The notes under the pieces were generated by a model. It had not been told where the DNA came from and made no database searches. It saw only the letters and a program-made list of their open reading frames with translations. Shown here piece by piece: positions 10,210 through 26,040 of a stretch of 64,000 bases of DNA; the first letter of the stretch is position 1; the number at the start of each line of letters is the position of its first letter. Source of the stretch: Intoshia linei (Eukaryota > Orthonectida > Rhopaluridae); NCBI GenBank assembly GCA_001642005.1, contig LWCA01000006.1, positions 1 through 64,000 of the forward strand, given 5' to 3'. The position numbers were made by a program, and so were the translations under genes.

Positions 10210-12232
10210 TAAACTAATAATAATTCATTATAACTATTTATTATTAAAATTTATTTAAACTATCAAAACTCGTAAACGTTTGGTTGAAAATCGGAAATTA
10301 ATATAAGATGTTATCAAATAAAGCCATGTTTTTGTTGTCACTTTTCTCAAAGTCTTATTTATGAGATTTTGGATTTTAATTTTAAATAAAAACAAAATAT
10401 CAAATTGAAATCTGATAATTTCAATTTTAAAGACCAAATATAGGAGTCTATTACTGGTAAAAGTTCAAATAATACTCTCTGTCGTATACATTTCTTGTAT
10501 TTATTCATTTATTTCAGTATTTCTTATTTTGAATTAATTTTTAAGGAAAAACGAAAACGAAAAAAATTTTTAAAGGATGGTACGACGTTTTTTAGTCCTA
10601 TTGGGTGTCACTCAAAAAAGAATTTGGTGAACACTGCACTAAAATGTGATCAAATAACTTTATGAGAACTCGCTACTGTATATTCAAAAATGTAATTTTC
10701 ACATTCATTTGATCAAATCAAATCAATTCAAAGATGAATTCGATTGTTTGTTTGTTTTTGTTTGACTCATTTGTTTCAACGCCAGAAATTTTTTTCGGTA
10801 TATTAATGAGTTATTAATAATGACATATTCTTTAAATTTAATTGGTAAAAAAATTTAACATACATTTATATTATTTTTAAACATGAAATCTTTAATGAAT
10901 TTGGTAATATCTGTGCTACACGTCTAAAAAATAATTTACAAATAAAAAAATAAAAAATATCTAACCTTGCATACTTATAGTATGCATTTCAAATGGTAAA
11001 AAAATTGTTTTTCAACCGGTTGATATAAAAAGTCTGTATTAGGAAAATAATCATGGACGATTTATAATTTCCATTTTTTATGTAAACATAATTATTAACA
11101 ACTAATACTAAAGTTTGATTTTAATATAAAATTTATATAAATCTGTCATGAACAGTGTTTATTAAACTCTTGATTAAATACAATGAACACGATGTATAAA
11201 TTTTAAAAAAAATAAATTAATGGATTATTGTTATATCAACTGCCTTTGATTGTGGGTGACTTTTTTGGATTTTAAGCATTATCTCCAAAAAATGAAATTT
11301 GTTAATAATTACCCGGCTATATTTATTTATATATTTACTAACTGTAATATATTTATGTATATTTTAAAATTACATTCACACTTTCCAAAAAATCGACAAT
11401 ATCAATAAAATGAATGTGAACCATTTTTCTAGAAATTATAAAGTCAAATGGTAATAAAATAAATACCTCTCCAATGGTTTGTCATATTTACAAAATCCAC
11501 ATAAAATTGATAAATATTGTGTTCTAATATGAGATAATGATGGATCTTTTAACTGTATGAATCTAAACATACACAAGTTAATAGGTACAAGAAATCAAAA
11601 TATACCATGTCGCATAATAATCAGATCTAGTTGAATTAAAAAAATCAAAAAAATGAACCGATACAATACAAAATAAATAAGATTAAAAAAATTATATATA
11701 AAATGTAGAACAGGGGTCTCGCAACCAGTAGCCCACAAAATAATTTTGATGGCACTTTGAGTAATTATATAAATTATTTATTTTTCAAATTTTAAACACC
11801 GTTTTAAACATTTTCTAACAATTGGCTCATTATAATCATTTTAATACTGAATTTTCAAATTGCCCTGAATTTTATTTTGTTGAATATACTAGAACCGTTT
11901 CTCTTTAATTAAAATTGAAATGTATCATGTGTAAATTTTTAAAAAAGGAGGCCCGTGGAATTTTTTAATATAAAAAAGTGAACCACACAATGCAAAAAGT
12001 TACCATTCATTAATTAAAAAATAATGAAAATTTATTAGTAGCCTTCATCTTAGGGAGAAGCGATACATTTTTTGTCATCCACCACTAAAAAATAATAATT
12101 TGTAAATCCAATTAACACAACAACATGCCTTAATTAAAATAAAAAATTCCAATAAAAGTAAAATTTTTCATGAACTTCAAATAATTTTCTGAAAAAGATG
12201 TACAAATTTGACATTTACAAGATCACACCTTT
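10210..12232. other. intergenic region between convergent tektin and ULK4
   Basis: About 2 kb without a supportable gene. It holds a MITE-like segment from 11711 and short motifs resembling pogo-type ends (agaactcgctactgtatatt, about 10670). No RNA gene was seen. The rest is unstructured AT-rich DNA. Confidence 0.45.
11711..12015. repeat. hAT-type MITE-like segment
   Basis: It starts CAGGGGTCTCGCAACC, a typical hAT-like end. The right part (gaaccacacaatgcaaaaag) matches the nested MITE at 4511-4622. The right boundary is approximate and no target duplication could be read. Confidence 0.35.
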
Positions 12233-18210
<5,978 letters not shown>

Positions 18211-18462
18211 TTTAACCAAAATGTTTATTCATCACCATTTCTCATGAAACACTAAGCATTAATAATAGAAACATATTTATTGACAAGTTGATACCAATCA
18301 ATTAATTTTTTTTTTCATATGCAAAAAATTTCAGCCAAGTTATTATTATAAGTTGTAAATCAAATATTAACAAATTTCCCAAAAATGAGAAAATACCGTA
18401 ATCAAAATTTTTTTTATGAATTTAACCTGCAAAAACAAAGTTGATTTTATGGATTGATATTA

Positions 18463-19152
18463 ATGAGTTTAAAAGAAAAAATAAGAAAAGAAATAAAGGA
18501 AATACTTTTAAATCTAAGCTTTCACGATCGTAAAACAAAGTCATTGAATATTTTTAACCAAGTAAAATAGTATTTATAATGTACTTAAAATTAGTTAAAA
18601 CAAAATACAACCTTTCAAAAATGCAAAAAAATAGGCCTTTATTTGAATATGCACGATGAAGTTAATACTGAAAATTTGATAAAATATAGTTTTCGTAAAA
18701 AAAAAGAAATTTATATACCCTATTTTGATGATAAAGAAATGACGATGGTTAGATTACCAAACTACAAACAACTAAAAAAGACCACATTAAAATTAAATGT
18801 ACGTCAATTTGATGTTTCAAAATTAAATAAAATTGATTCAGTTTCAGCGAAAGGTTTTCTGAGTATATTATACGTTTATTTCAGTTTTATATTTATAGAA
18901 TTGGACCTGATAATTTTACCTGGCCGAGCATTTACAAAATACGGTGTTCGATTGGGTCGCGGAAAAGGCTATTTCGACAAATACTTGTGTGAATGTACAA
19001 AACAATATTTGTTTCCCCATTTAATGGGAATATGCTTTAGAGAACAATTGTACGAACAAATACCAAAATATAAGCATGATATAAATGTAAATACAGTAAT
19101 ATATGATAAACTGGACGTTCAGATGAATTTTAACTCTATCCATTTTAATTAA
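18463..19152 (+). CDS. MTHFS: 5-formyltetrahydrofolate cyclo-ligase
   Basis: This enzyme makes 5,10-methenyl-THF from 5-formyl-THF using ATP, in folate one-carbon metabolism. Exon 1 is 18463-18561 (MSLKEKIRKEIKEILLN...), followed by a 33-nt intron and then exon 2 from 18595. The family signatures are the GLYLNMHDEVNTENLI block and the nucleotide/folate-binding LDLIILPGRAFTKYGVRLGR followed by GKGYFDKYL. Between VSAK and LDLI the frame contains a 45-nt insert bounded by GT and AG (about 18853-18898). Treating it as an intron gives VSAKELDLI, which fits the family better than retaining it. With that intron the protein is about 203 residues, the normal size. The start lies 252 bp from the divergent ULK4 start; the stop is 7 bp from the convergent PRELI stop. 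Confidence 0.93.
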
Positions 19153-19159
19153 AGATTTA

Positions 19160-19946
19160 CTATTTTAACATTTTTTTTTGTTTATTTCTCGCTAGTATAT
19201 GATTCCAGCCATTTATAGCTTTTTCCATGTTATTTTTATATCTTTTTTTAGCCAACATTATGATATAAGAAGACGTAAAGTAAAAAGGACAGTCAAATTG
19301 CACTGTATAATTCAACAAAGTTTGAGTTTTTTCTACAGTATTCTTGATTTTCTTTGATAGTTCATTAGTTTTAGCATTTTCTAGAGGGGTATATTTGATT
19401 ATTTCTTTAACTGTCTATGAAAGAAATATTATACATTTATTACAGGGTTCGGCAACTTTTTTAGCAAATAGGTGGCACATTGACGTATATTTATTCGCGG
19501 TTTTGAAAATGTTGAAAAAAGTTTTTTTAATTTTTAATTAAAGGAAAATTATGTAAGTACGAAATGCTAGTAGATAGTTACCGATCTCTGACTTGTACCA
19601 TTAGTTTTGTGCAATCGATATTGTATGTTGTAGAGGTCAAAGCCTTTGAATTTTTATCAACAACCACGTCCTCAATGACGAAACCAGTGTTTTTTATTCG
19701 TAATATACTTTGTATAGGTGTAGGTAGTTTATTAGTTTTTGACAAAATTCTTCGGGTATGCAATCTACCGTCTGAATCTATCTTTGTAGATATAATATCT
19801 TCTGATAATACATGTTTACTACAAAGTATGTAAACAAATAATGTTTATAAATACCTAAATGGATTATTTGGATATCTTTTCCAAAAATTAGATATAACGT
19901 ACGACCAATTGTAGTTTAAAACAGATTTGTATTTTTCCTCTTTCAT
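19160..19946 (-). CDS. PRELI/MSF1 domain protein (PRELID1-like)
   Basis: PRELI proteins carry phosphatidic acid across the mitochondrial intermembrane space. Exons (minus): 19946-19855, 19818-19593, 19414-19160; 573 nt, 190 residues. Exon 1/2 gives WKRYPNNPFSKHVLSEDIIS, the PRELID1 hallmark, and exon 2 gives DGRLHTRRILSKTNKLP, the family's 'L-SRRLL-KTN--P'. The exon 2 donor is taken at CAA|gtcaga, because the more obvious gtaact donor a few bases later gives a stop in every joining. C-terminal helix: KKRYKNNMEKAINGWNHILA. The second intron (19592-19415) contains GGTTCGGCAACTTTTTTAGC, a possible MITE end. No cleavable presequence is evident. Confidence 0.88.
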
Positions 19947-20844
19947 AAATAATAAATAAACTAGTATTAAAATTAACTTAATTTTACTATGGTAAAATTT
20001 TAGACTGAAAACTTTTATAGAGTTGGAAAATACTTAAAAAACCATTTATAAATCAAAATAAGTACAATTGTATAAATGGAAAAAATTATACCAGTCTTTT
20101 GCAACATTTTTGTATTTTCGACCAGTATACTGTCATACCAATGAAATGGGGTAGTTACCAACCTCGTTATTGTACAATAAAATCTTTACTATTGGCCAAT
20201 TGCGTTATTCGCCACCACCTTCAAAATAAACCTAAAAATGTTTTCATGCCTAGGGTCCCCCTGTTAAAATAAAAATTTAAAAAATAGAATTTGTGAATAA
20301 TAATGTGAAATATATTGAGTTATATAGAAAAGATGTCAACATATGTATAATAATGATCGATAATTTATATTACAAACTATAATATACAGCTCCCCTTTCA
20401 TAAAATATTGGATCCCTATTAGTGGTTTTAGTATTTTAAGCTAAATATTATCTGTAATTGTAGTGGTTTTATGATAGAGAAGGTTATTATATCTGAATTT
20501 CGTAGAATCTTGTAGATTTAATGCCCGAATTTAACATTATTATCTAAGAAATGCAAATACATGTGCTCAAAGTAGTTTACTCATATTAAAGTGAAATTAT
20601 AGTTCAGTTGGAACTGTTACTGTAACTTCATTATTACAACAGTAATATAAATAAAATTACCATAAACATATGATAAAGGGACAATACAAAATAATACAGA
20701 ATAAGTAGTCTTGAAAATTGAATTTATCTTAGCAATTTATTTTTTTGACAGAAAAATATTTGATATCTAAAATAAACTTACCTTTAGTTAAATATAAAGA
20801 AAGCCGTAAATTTTTATAATCTTTGCTTCAATATAGATTTGGAC
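19947..20844. other. spacer between divergent PRELI and LIAS genes
   Basis: About 900 bp, AT-rich. A GC-richer hAT-like stretch lies near 20095-20250 (ttttgcaacatttttgtatt, then ccaacctcgttattgtacaa). No open frame is supportable. Confidence 0.4.
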
Positions 20845-22704
20845 ATGTATACTGGTAAAATTATAAATGCATTGGATGCTCTTAAAAAAAGTGTAAAATG
20901 CGGTCCGTCTTTGAATTTTTTTATAGGAAAAAATTTGAAATATGGAGACAGGTATATTTTATATTATATTTAATCTCATACCAACAAGATTAAATTTACC
21001 ACCATGGCTAAAAACAAAAACTACAATACTAAACCCTAAAGTAACAGAAATGAAATCAAAACTAAAAAAATTAAAATTGAATACGGTAATATTTTAATAT
21101 TTGTTGAACAAATTAATATTAGGTTTGCCAAGAAGCTCGTTGCCCTAACATAGACACATGTTGGGGTGCTGAAGATGGTCTCTCAACTGCCACAATAATG
21201 GTTTACATTTATTTATTATTTTTATGTTTCAAAGTTGATGGGACAAACTTGCACGCGAGCTTGTCGGTTTTGTTCAGTCAATACTTCTAAAACCCCTCCA
21301 CCTCTTGATGAATGTGAAATTGAAAATACTGCATTTGCTATTAAATCTTGGGGTGTGGATTACATTGTTATAACCTCAGTTGATCGAGACGGTATGTAAA
21401 ACATTTTTTATATACCTAGACGTAGTATATTTTAAATATAACGGACATTTTTATTTATTAATAATAATTATTTATTGAAGTATGTAATTTTATTCTAAAT
21501 AATCCACATTTCAGTTATCTAAAATCAATTCGATAACATTTTTATGCTAAGAAATTTTTTTATAAGTTAATTCATTAAAAATGAAATGTAAATACCGCAA
21601 CTTTCCAAGAAAATCCAGGTGCATAAAAAGTTAAATGTATCAAGTTTTAGTAACCATGATAGGTCCATTTCTTTTTTAGTTTATTTTTGGTACGCGTAAG
21701 TAATAGGGTTTTCGACCTCTGGTTTATATGAATTATATTGATTTCTCATAACTCATACACTATAATCAAAATTAGATTTGAAAGATGGCGGTTCTGTTCA
21801 TATATCAAAGACAATTAACAAGATTAAAAAATATTCACCTTTTATTCGTGTAGAATGCCTTTCACCGGATTTTGGAGGAAACGAAACTAATTTAAAAAAT
21901 GTTGCATCCTCTAATTTGGATGTATTTGCTCATAACATTGAAACTGTGAAAAATTTAACCAAGTTTGTAGATTTAATTAATCTAATTTTGTAGATTTGTT
22001 AGAGACCCTCGAGCATCCTATATTCAGTCCATGATAGTACTTAAAAACGTGAAACTATTTAATCCTAAACTTATCACTAAATCATCAATAATGCTTGGTT
22101 TAGGAGAAACTGACCAACAAATATATGAAACCCTACATGGTAAATTTTATTTATTATATAAAATAACATGTATATTATAAGAGGCTGGTAAAAAATACGG
22201 TCATTTAGATAAATTGTTAAAAATTATAAATCTATTTTTTATTACATTATAGTTACTATCTTTAAAAAAAATTAAACTGTGCATTTTATCTACGAAATGA
22301 AAAGTTTTAAAAAATAAACGTCTTAGAAATTTATTTAGACTGTTAGTGCAGTGATTTTATCGAAACCTGAAGTATTTCGAATTATAGACTGGAAATATTA
22401 TTGTTTGTTTTATTAATTTTATTAATCGCCATTTAGATCTACGAAAATGCGGAGTAGACTGTGTAACACTAGGTCAATATATGCAACCGAGTAAAAGACA
22501 TTTAAAAGTAAAAGAATATGTTACACCTGAAAAATTTAATTATTGGGAGCGAATAGGTAATGAAATGGGATTCCTATACACCGCATCAGGTCCGCTTGTA
22601 AGAAGTTCTTATAGAGCAGGTAAAAAGTTTATTTAATAATTGTATATAAATGTTTAGGTGAATTCTTCATTAAAAATATTTTACACAAGAGAAATAAATC
22701 ATGA
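20845..22704 (+). CDS. LIAS: lipoyl synthase, mitochondrial
   Basis: This radical-SAM enzyme inserts two sulfurs into octanoyl groups to make lipoyl cofactor. Exons: 20845-20951, 20989-21085, 21123-21200, 21235-21391, 21776-21962, 21994-22139, 22437-22619, 22658-22704. Motifs: [23 protein letters not shown] (auxiliary 4Fe-4S, Cx4Cx5C); CTRACRFC (radical-SAM Cx3Cx2C); [68 protein letters not shown]. Every catalytic feature is intact. The N-terminus from [17 protein letters not shown] is Lys/Ala-rich and fits a mitochondrial presequence. Intron lengths are 37, 37, 34, 384, 31, 297 and 38 nt; the 31-nt intron (21963-21993) is among the shortest in the window. The stop appears only when the last 38-nt intron is removed. 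Confidence 0.97.
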
Positions 22705-23538
22705 ATTATGATCCTTTGTTTAAACTCATTATATCATATAAATTATTTGAATTTTTCGTTATGGCTAGAAAATGCTGCAATAGGTGACATCTATATTCTG
22801 ATAATTTACATATGTTTGAATTTTCTGTATTGATATTAAGTGTAGAAAATATGTCTTTTATTTCTGAATTGAAATTTAATCCTTTACTGTTGACGTGTTC
22901 CGTAAAATGTATAGGTTTATATTTTTTATAATTTTTTTCGTCTAAAAAATACAGTTAAATTTATAATTACAAAATATATATAACATACTTATTAAGTATA
23001 ATAAGATATAATATTTATTTATTGTTTTAAGCCTTTTGAACACAAAATTCACATGATTATAATTATTAAGGGGGCAATTTATGTAACGCAGACTTGAAAA
23101 AATAGATTTAGATTGATGTATTTCAGTGGTACCCGATTCAAATAAAATTTTATAAATATTTTTATCAACTTTTATTTATTTTTAATATTTATAACAGAAT
23201 TGCCAGTTGTTGGGAATTTATCCAAAGCCTAGACGACCGCTACATTATTATTTCAAAAATCCCACTTTTATCCACCATTAACACTTAAACGCATAACGTA
23301 TTGTAAATCTACAAGCCAATTTCCTTTGATGTATTTTATTAGTATAATAAAACTTAGTGATAAAATCTATAGTGATCAATTTTAATATCACTCATTATAT
23401 AAATTTATTAAGATTTGTAAAAAATCTTTACGCATTTTAAATTATTTATTTCAACAAACTCTTCAATCATTTATCGGTAAATAACTAAATTAATAATAAA
23501 AATAATTAATTCATTAATAGAAATTTTATCTCAAAATA
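22705..23538. other. AT-rich spacer between LIAS and the piggyBac relic
   Basis: About 830 bp with no supportable gene. Long A/T runs with scattered TTTATTTATTT. Nothing structured was noticed apart from a modestly GC-richer patch at 23090-23290. Confidence 0.4.
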
Positions 23539-24240
23539 AATGAAAATAATGATAAAAGTAGTAAAAGCTGTGATAGCGAATATTCTGACGCTAGCACAGA
23601 TTATATGTCAGAAAATGAATATTTTATATCAAAAACTGATACTATTTGGTCCAATAAACCAATCCCACGCCAAACATTACAATTTATAGAACATGTAAAC
23701 ATCAGAACATATGAATCTAGAGTAGGCTACTTTATGAAATTTATTGATCAAAAAGTGTTGGATATTATAATGAAATGTACAAATGACCGAGCAAATTTCT
23801 TACATTTAAAATTTTCTAATATAGACAGTAGAGAATTGAAAGCATTCATTGGACTTTTGATTATGTCGGGATTATGCAAAAGTAGTAAGGAAAATGCTAC
23901 CATGATGTGGAAATGTGGGCCTCTTGGGAGAAACGTATTCAGAGCAACGATGTCTTTAAATAGATTTAGGGACATTTCAACAAATTTAAGATTTGATGAT
24001 GTACAAACAAGAAATAAAAATGATAAATTTACTGCGTTTCGTAATATATGGGAGCTATTTATTGAAAATTGTCGAAAATCATTTATACCTGGTGAAAATG
24101 TTGTAATTGACGAACAACTTATTCCATTTAGAGGTCGTGTAAAATTTTAGTGTGTATATGCCAATGAAACCAGCACGCTACGGAATGAAATTGTTTTTAA
24201 TTGTCGATTCTGCTACAAAATATACATTTGACGGACGTTA
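23539..24240 (+). pseudogene. piggyBac transposase N-terminal fragment
   Basis: The coding-like frame begins about 23539 (acidic NENNDKSSKSCDSEYSD lead, typical of piggyBac N-termini) and runs through SRELKAFIGLLIMSGLCKSS, MSLNRFRDISTNLRFDD, FTAFRNIWELFIENCRKSF and VVIDEQLIPFRGR, all piggyBac-specific blocks. A +1 frameshift at about 24147 puts a TAG in frame. The other frame continues SVYMPMKPARYGMKLFLIVD, reaching the first catalytic Asp region, then stops being recognisable where a minisatellite begins. Only about the first 40% of a transposase remains. Confidence 0.88.
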
Positions 24241-24660
24241 AAATGAAAATTCTAGTTTTACCAAACCTTACGGAAAAATCCAGTTTTACCAACTTTAAAA
24301 GAAAAAATCTAGTTTTACCAATCATAAAAGGAAAATTTAAAATTTACCAAACCTTAAGGGAAAAATGCCTATTTTACCAATCCTAAAAAGACAAATCTAA
24401 TTTTATCTACCCTTACGGAAAAATCCAGTTTTACCAAACCTTTAGGGAAAATTTCATTTTTATCAAACCCTATGTAAAAAATCCACTTTTACCAACCCTT
24501 TAGGAAAATTTCAATTTTACCAACGCTTTAAGAAAAATTGAATATTACCAATCTTAAATGAAAAATTCTAGTTTTACCAAGCCTTAAGGGAAAATCCAAG
24601 TTTACTAACTCTTTAGAGGAAAGTCTATTTTTACTTACCTTAAAAGGAAAAATCCAGTTT
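24241..24660 (+). repeat. degenerate ~30-36-bp minisatellite array
   Basis: More than ten degenerate units of the form AAAATCCAGTTTTACCAACC followed by CTTAAGGGA occur head to tail. Related units in one or other orientation lie at 24785-24860, 34010-34450, 38780-38960, 57940-58150 and the right window edge. It begins exactly where piggyBac homology ends, so it probably marks another element inserted into, or replacing, the rest of that transposon. Confidence 0.8.
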
Positions 24661-24784
24661 ATTAAAAAATTAATATTAAATTAATTACAAAATTAAAAAA
24701 AATTATTCATGGATTTTTCGGTCCATGAAATATTTGATATTTTCTGTATTATATGTTTTTAGTTGTCTTTTTTGCTTTCTAGGT

Positions 24785-24870
24785 GTTTTTATTAAGGTTG
24801 GTAAAAATGGATTTTTTCCTTGAGGTTGATAAATTTTGATTTTTAGTAAAAATGGTTGGATTTAAGTAAG
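24785..24870 (-). repeat. inverted minisatellite units and conserved 'GGTTGGATTTAAGT' tail
   Basis: On the plus strand this carries GGTTGGTAAAAATGGATTTT-type units, the inverse of the preceding array, ending in AAAAATGGTTGGATTTAAGT. The same ending follows the arrays at 58140-58170 and, inverted, at about 38527-38560. The shared array-plus-tail structure suggests a mobile unit. Confidence 0.55.
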
Positions 24871-24889
24871 AATATTCTTAAAAACTATT

Positions 24890-25451
24890 AATCCTGACAA
24901 TTTAAAATACTCCCGAAAAAATTTGATTCGATTAAAGAATGACATAATTGTTCGTTTTAATGATGTTATTGAAATGGAAATAGAAACCTGAATGATCAAT
25001 TTATTTATTACTGATATAACTAGCTGTCATAAAATATCAACAAGAATTGTTAGAATTAACAAATAATGAAACATCTTTTGTATTTTTTAATGAAGGTGGA
25101 TTCATAAAAATGTGACAGATGTGCAATACCAAATTGATATATAAAATGTGGAACAAAATAGAATTTTTATTTTTAGCGTTCCCGTCAACATTCTCTGTAA
25201 AATCTTTTTTCAGTTTAGCTGTAAATATACTCACTAAGAAGAGAACTCGATTAAATATTTTAATAGTTAGACCTGTGATTTAATCAATCCTATTTGAAAC
25301 AGTATATAAAAAAGTTTCGAATACTATGTAAATTAGACAATCAAAAAGTTATCTATCCAATTTTAAAGTCTGTTGAATAAATTGTATTATTTATCTATGG
25401 ATGCAATATCATTTTTTAAGGGGCATTAGCCTAAAAAAGTTGAGTAACCCT
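24890..25451 (+). repeat. hAT transposase C-terminal remnant (copy 2)
   Basis: This is a full-length paralogue of 424-983. The broken C-terminal transposase coding is best seen around 25180-25260 (pieces AFPST and ILTKKRTRLN, the hAT dimerisation region). The right end, minus strand, begins CAGGGTTACTCAACTTTTTT, a classic hAT terminus. Dead copy. Confidence 0.55.
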
Positions 25452-26040
25452 GCGTTAGATGTTACGTTATTACGTCATTATAGTGTTTAAAATGTTTAAT
25501 TCATTGACAAATTGATAAAAATCAAGTGTTAAGACTCGGACTAGTTGAGTGTGGGGTCCATGGATTAAAGATTGATAACCTTCAATATAATTAGAATACA
25601 GACATTTTTTTGATATAAATGTCTGATTAAATATAAAAATGAATTAGTGTATATGTATTGATTAAATAATAATGCAAAGTTTAAAATGCTGGTTGCAAAG
25701 CGCTTTAGATACAGGAATAGACTAAAACATCAGATTACTCATTTTAAAATTTTGGATATTTTTTAAGATACTTGGTTTAGCGATATAGTGAAAATTAAAC
25801 ACTTTATTTGATTTTTTAGAACAAAACCGATTAATATTATATTTCTGCATATCAGCAATTCAGCATTTGATTTGTACAACACACACGAGTAGGAAAATAT
25901 ATAAATAGGTAATACTAATATTTATGTCATATATTGTTTATTCATTTACCAATAAACATACACACGACACATTTTTAAATGTTTAGATTTGTATAATGGA
26001 TTTTTAGAAAGTTACATTATTTACCTATACATATTTAAAT
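25452..26040. other. spacer upstream of beta-spectrin
   Basis: About 590 bp without an open frame. It should include the spectrin promoter and 5' UTR. A TATATAAATAGG stretch at about 25897-25910 could act as a TATA box, but in DNA this AT-rich that is weak evidence. Confidence 0.35.

Noticed and set aside
19344-19541. Plus-strand frames at 19344-19541 and 19564-19833
   Set aside because: Antisense to PRELI exons 2-3 and their intron; the minus-strand reading carries the YPNPFSKHV-type PRELI signature.
24241-24660. Tandem array considered as a CRISPR array
   Set aside because: Units are contiguous and degenerate with no unique spacers of constant size, and the DNA is animal nuclear.
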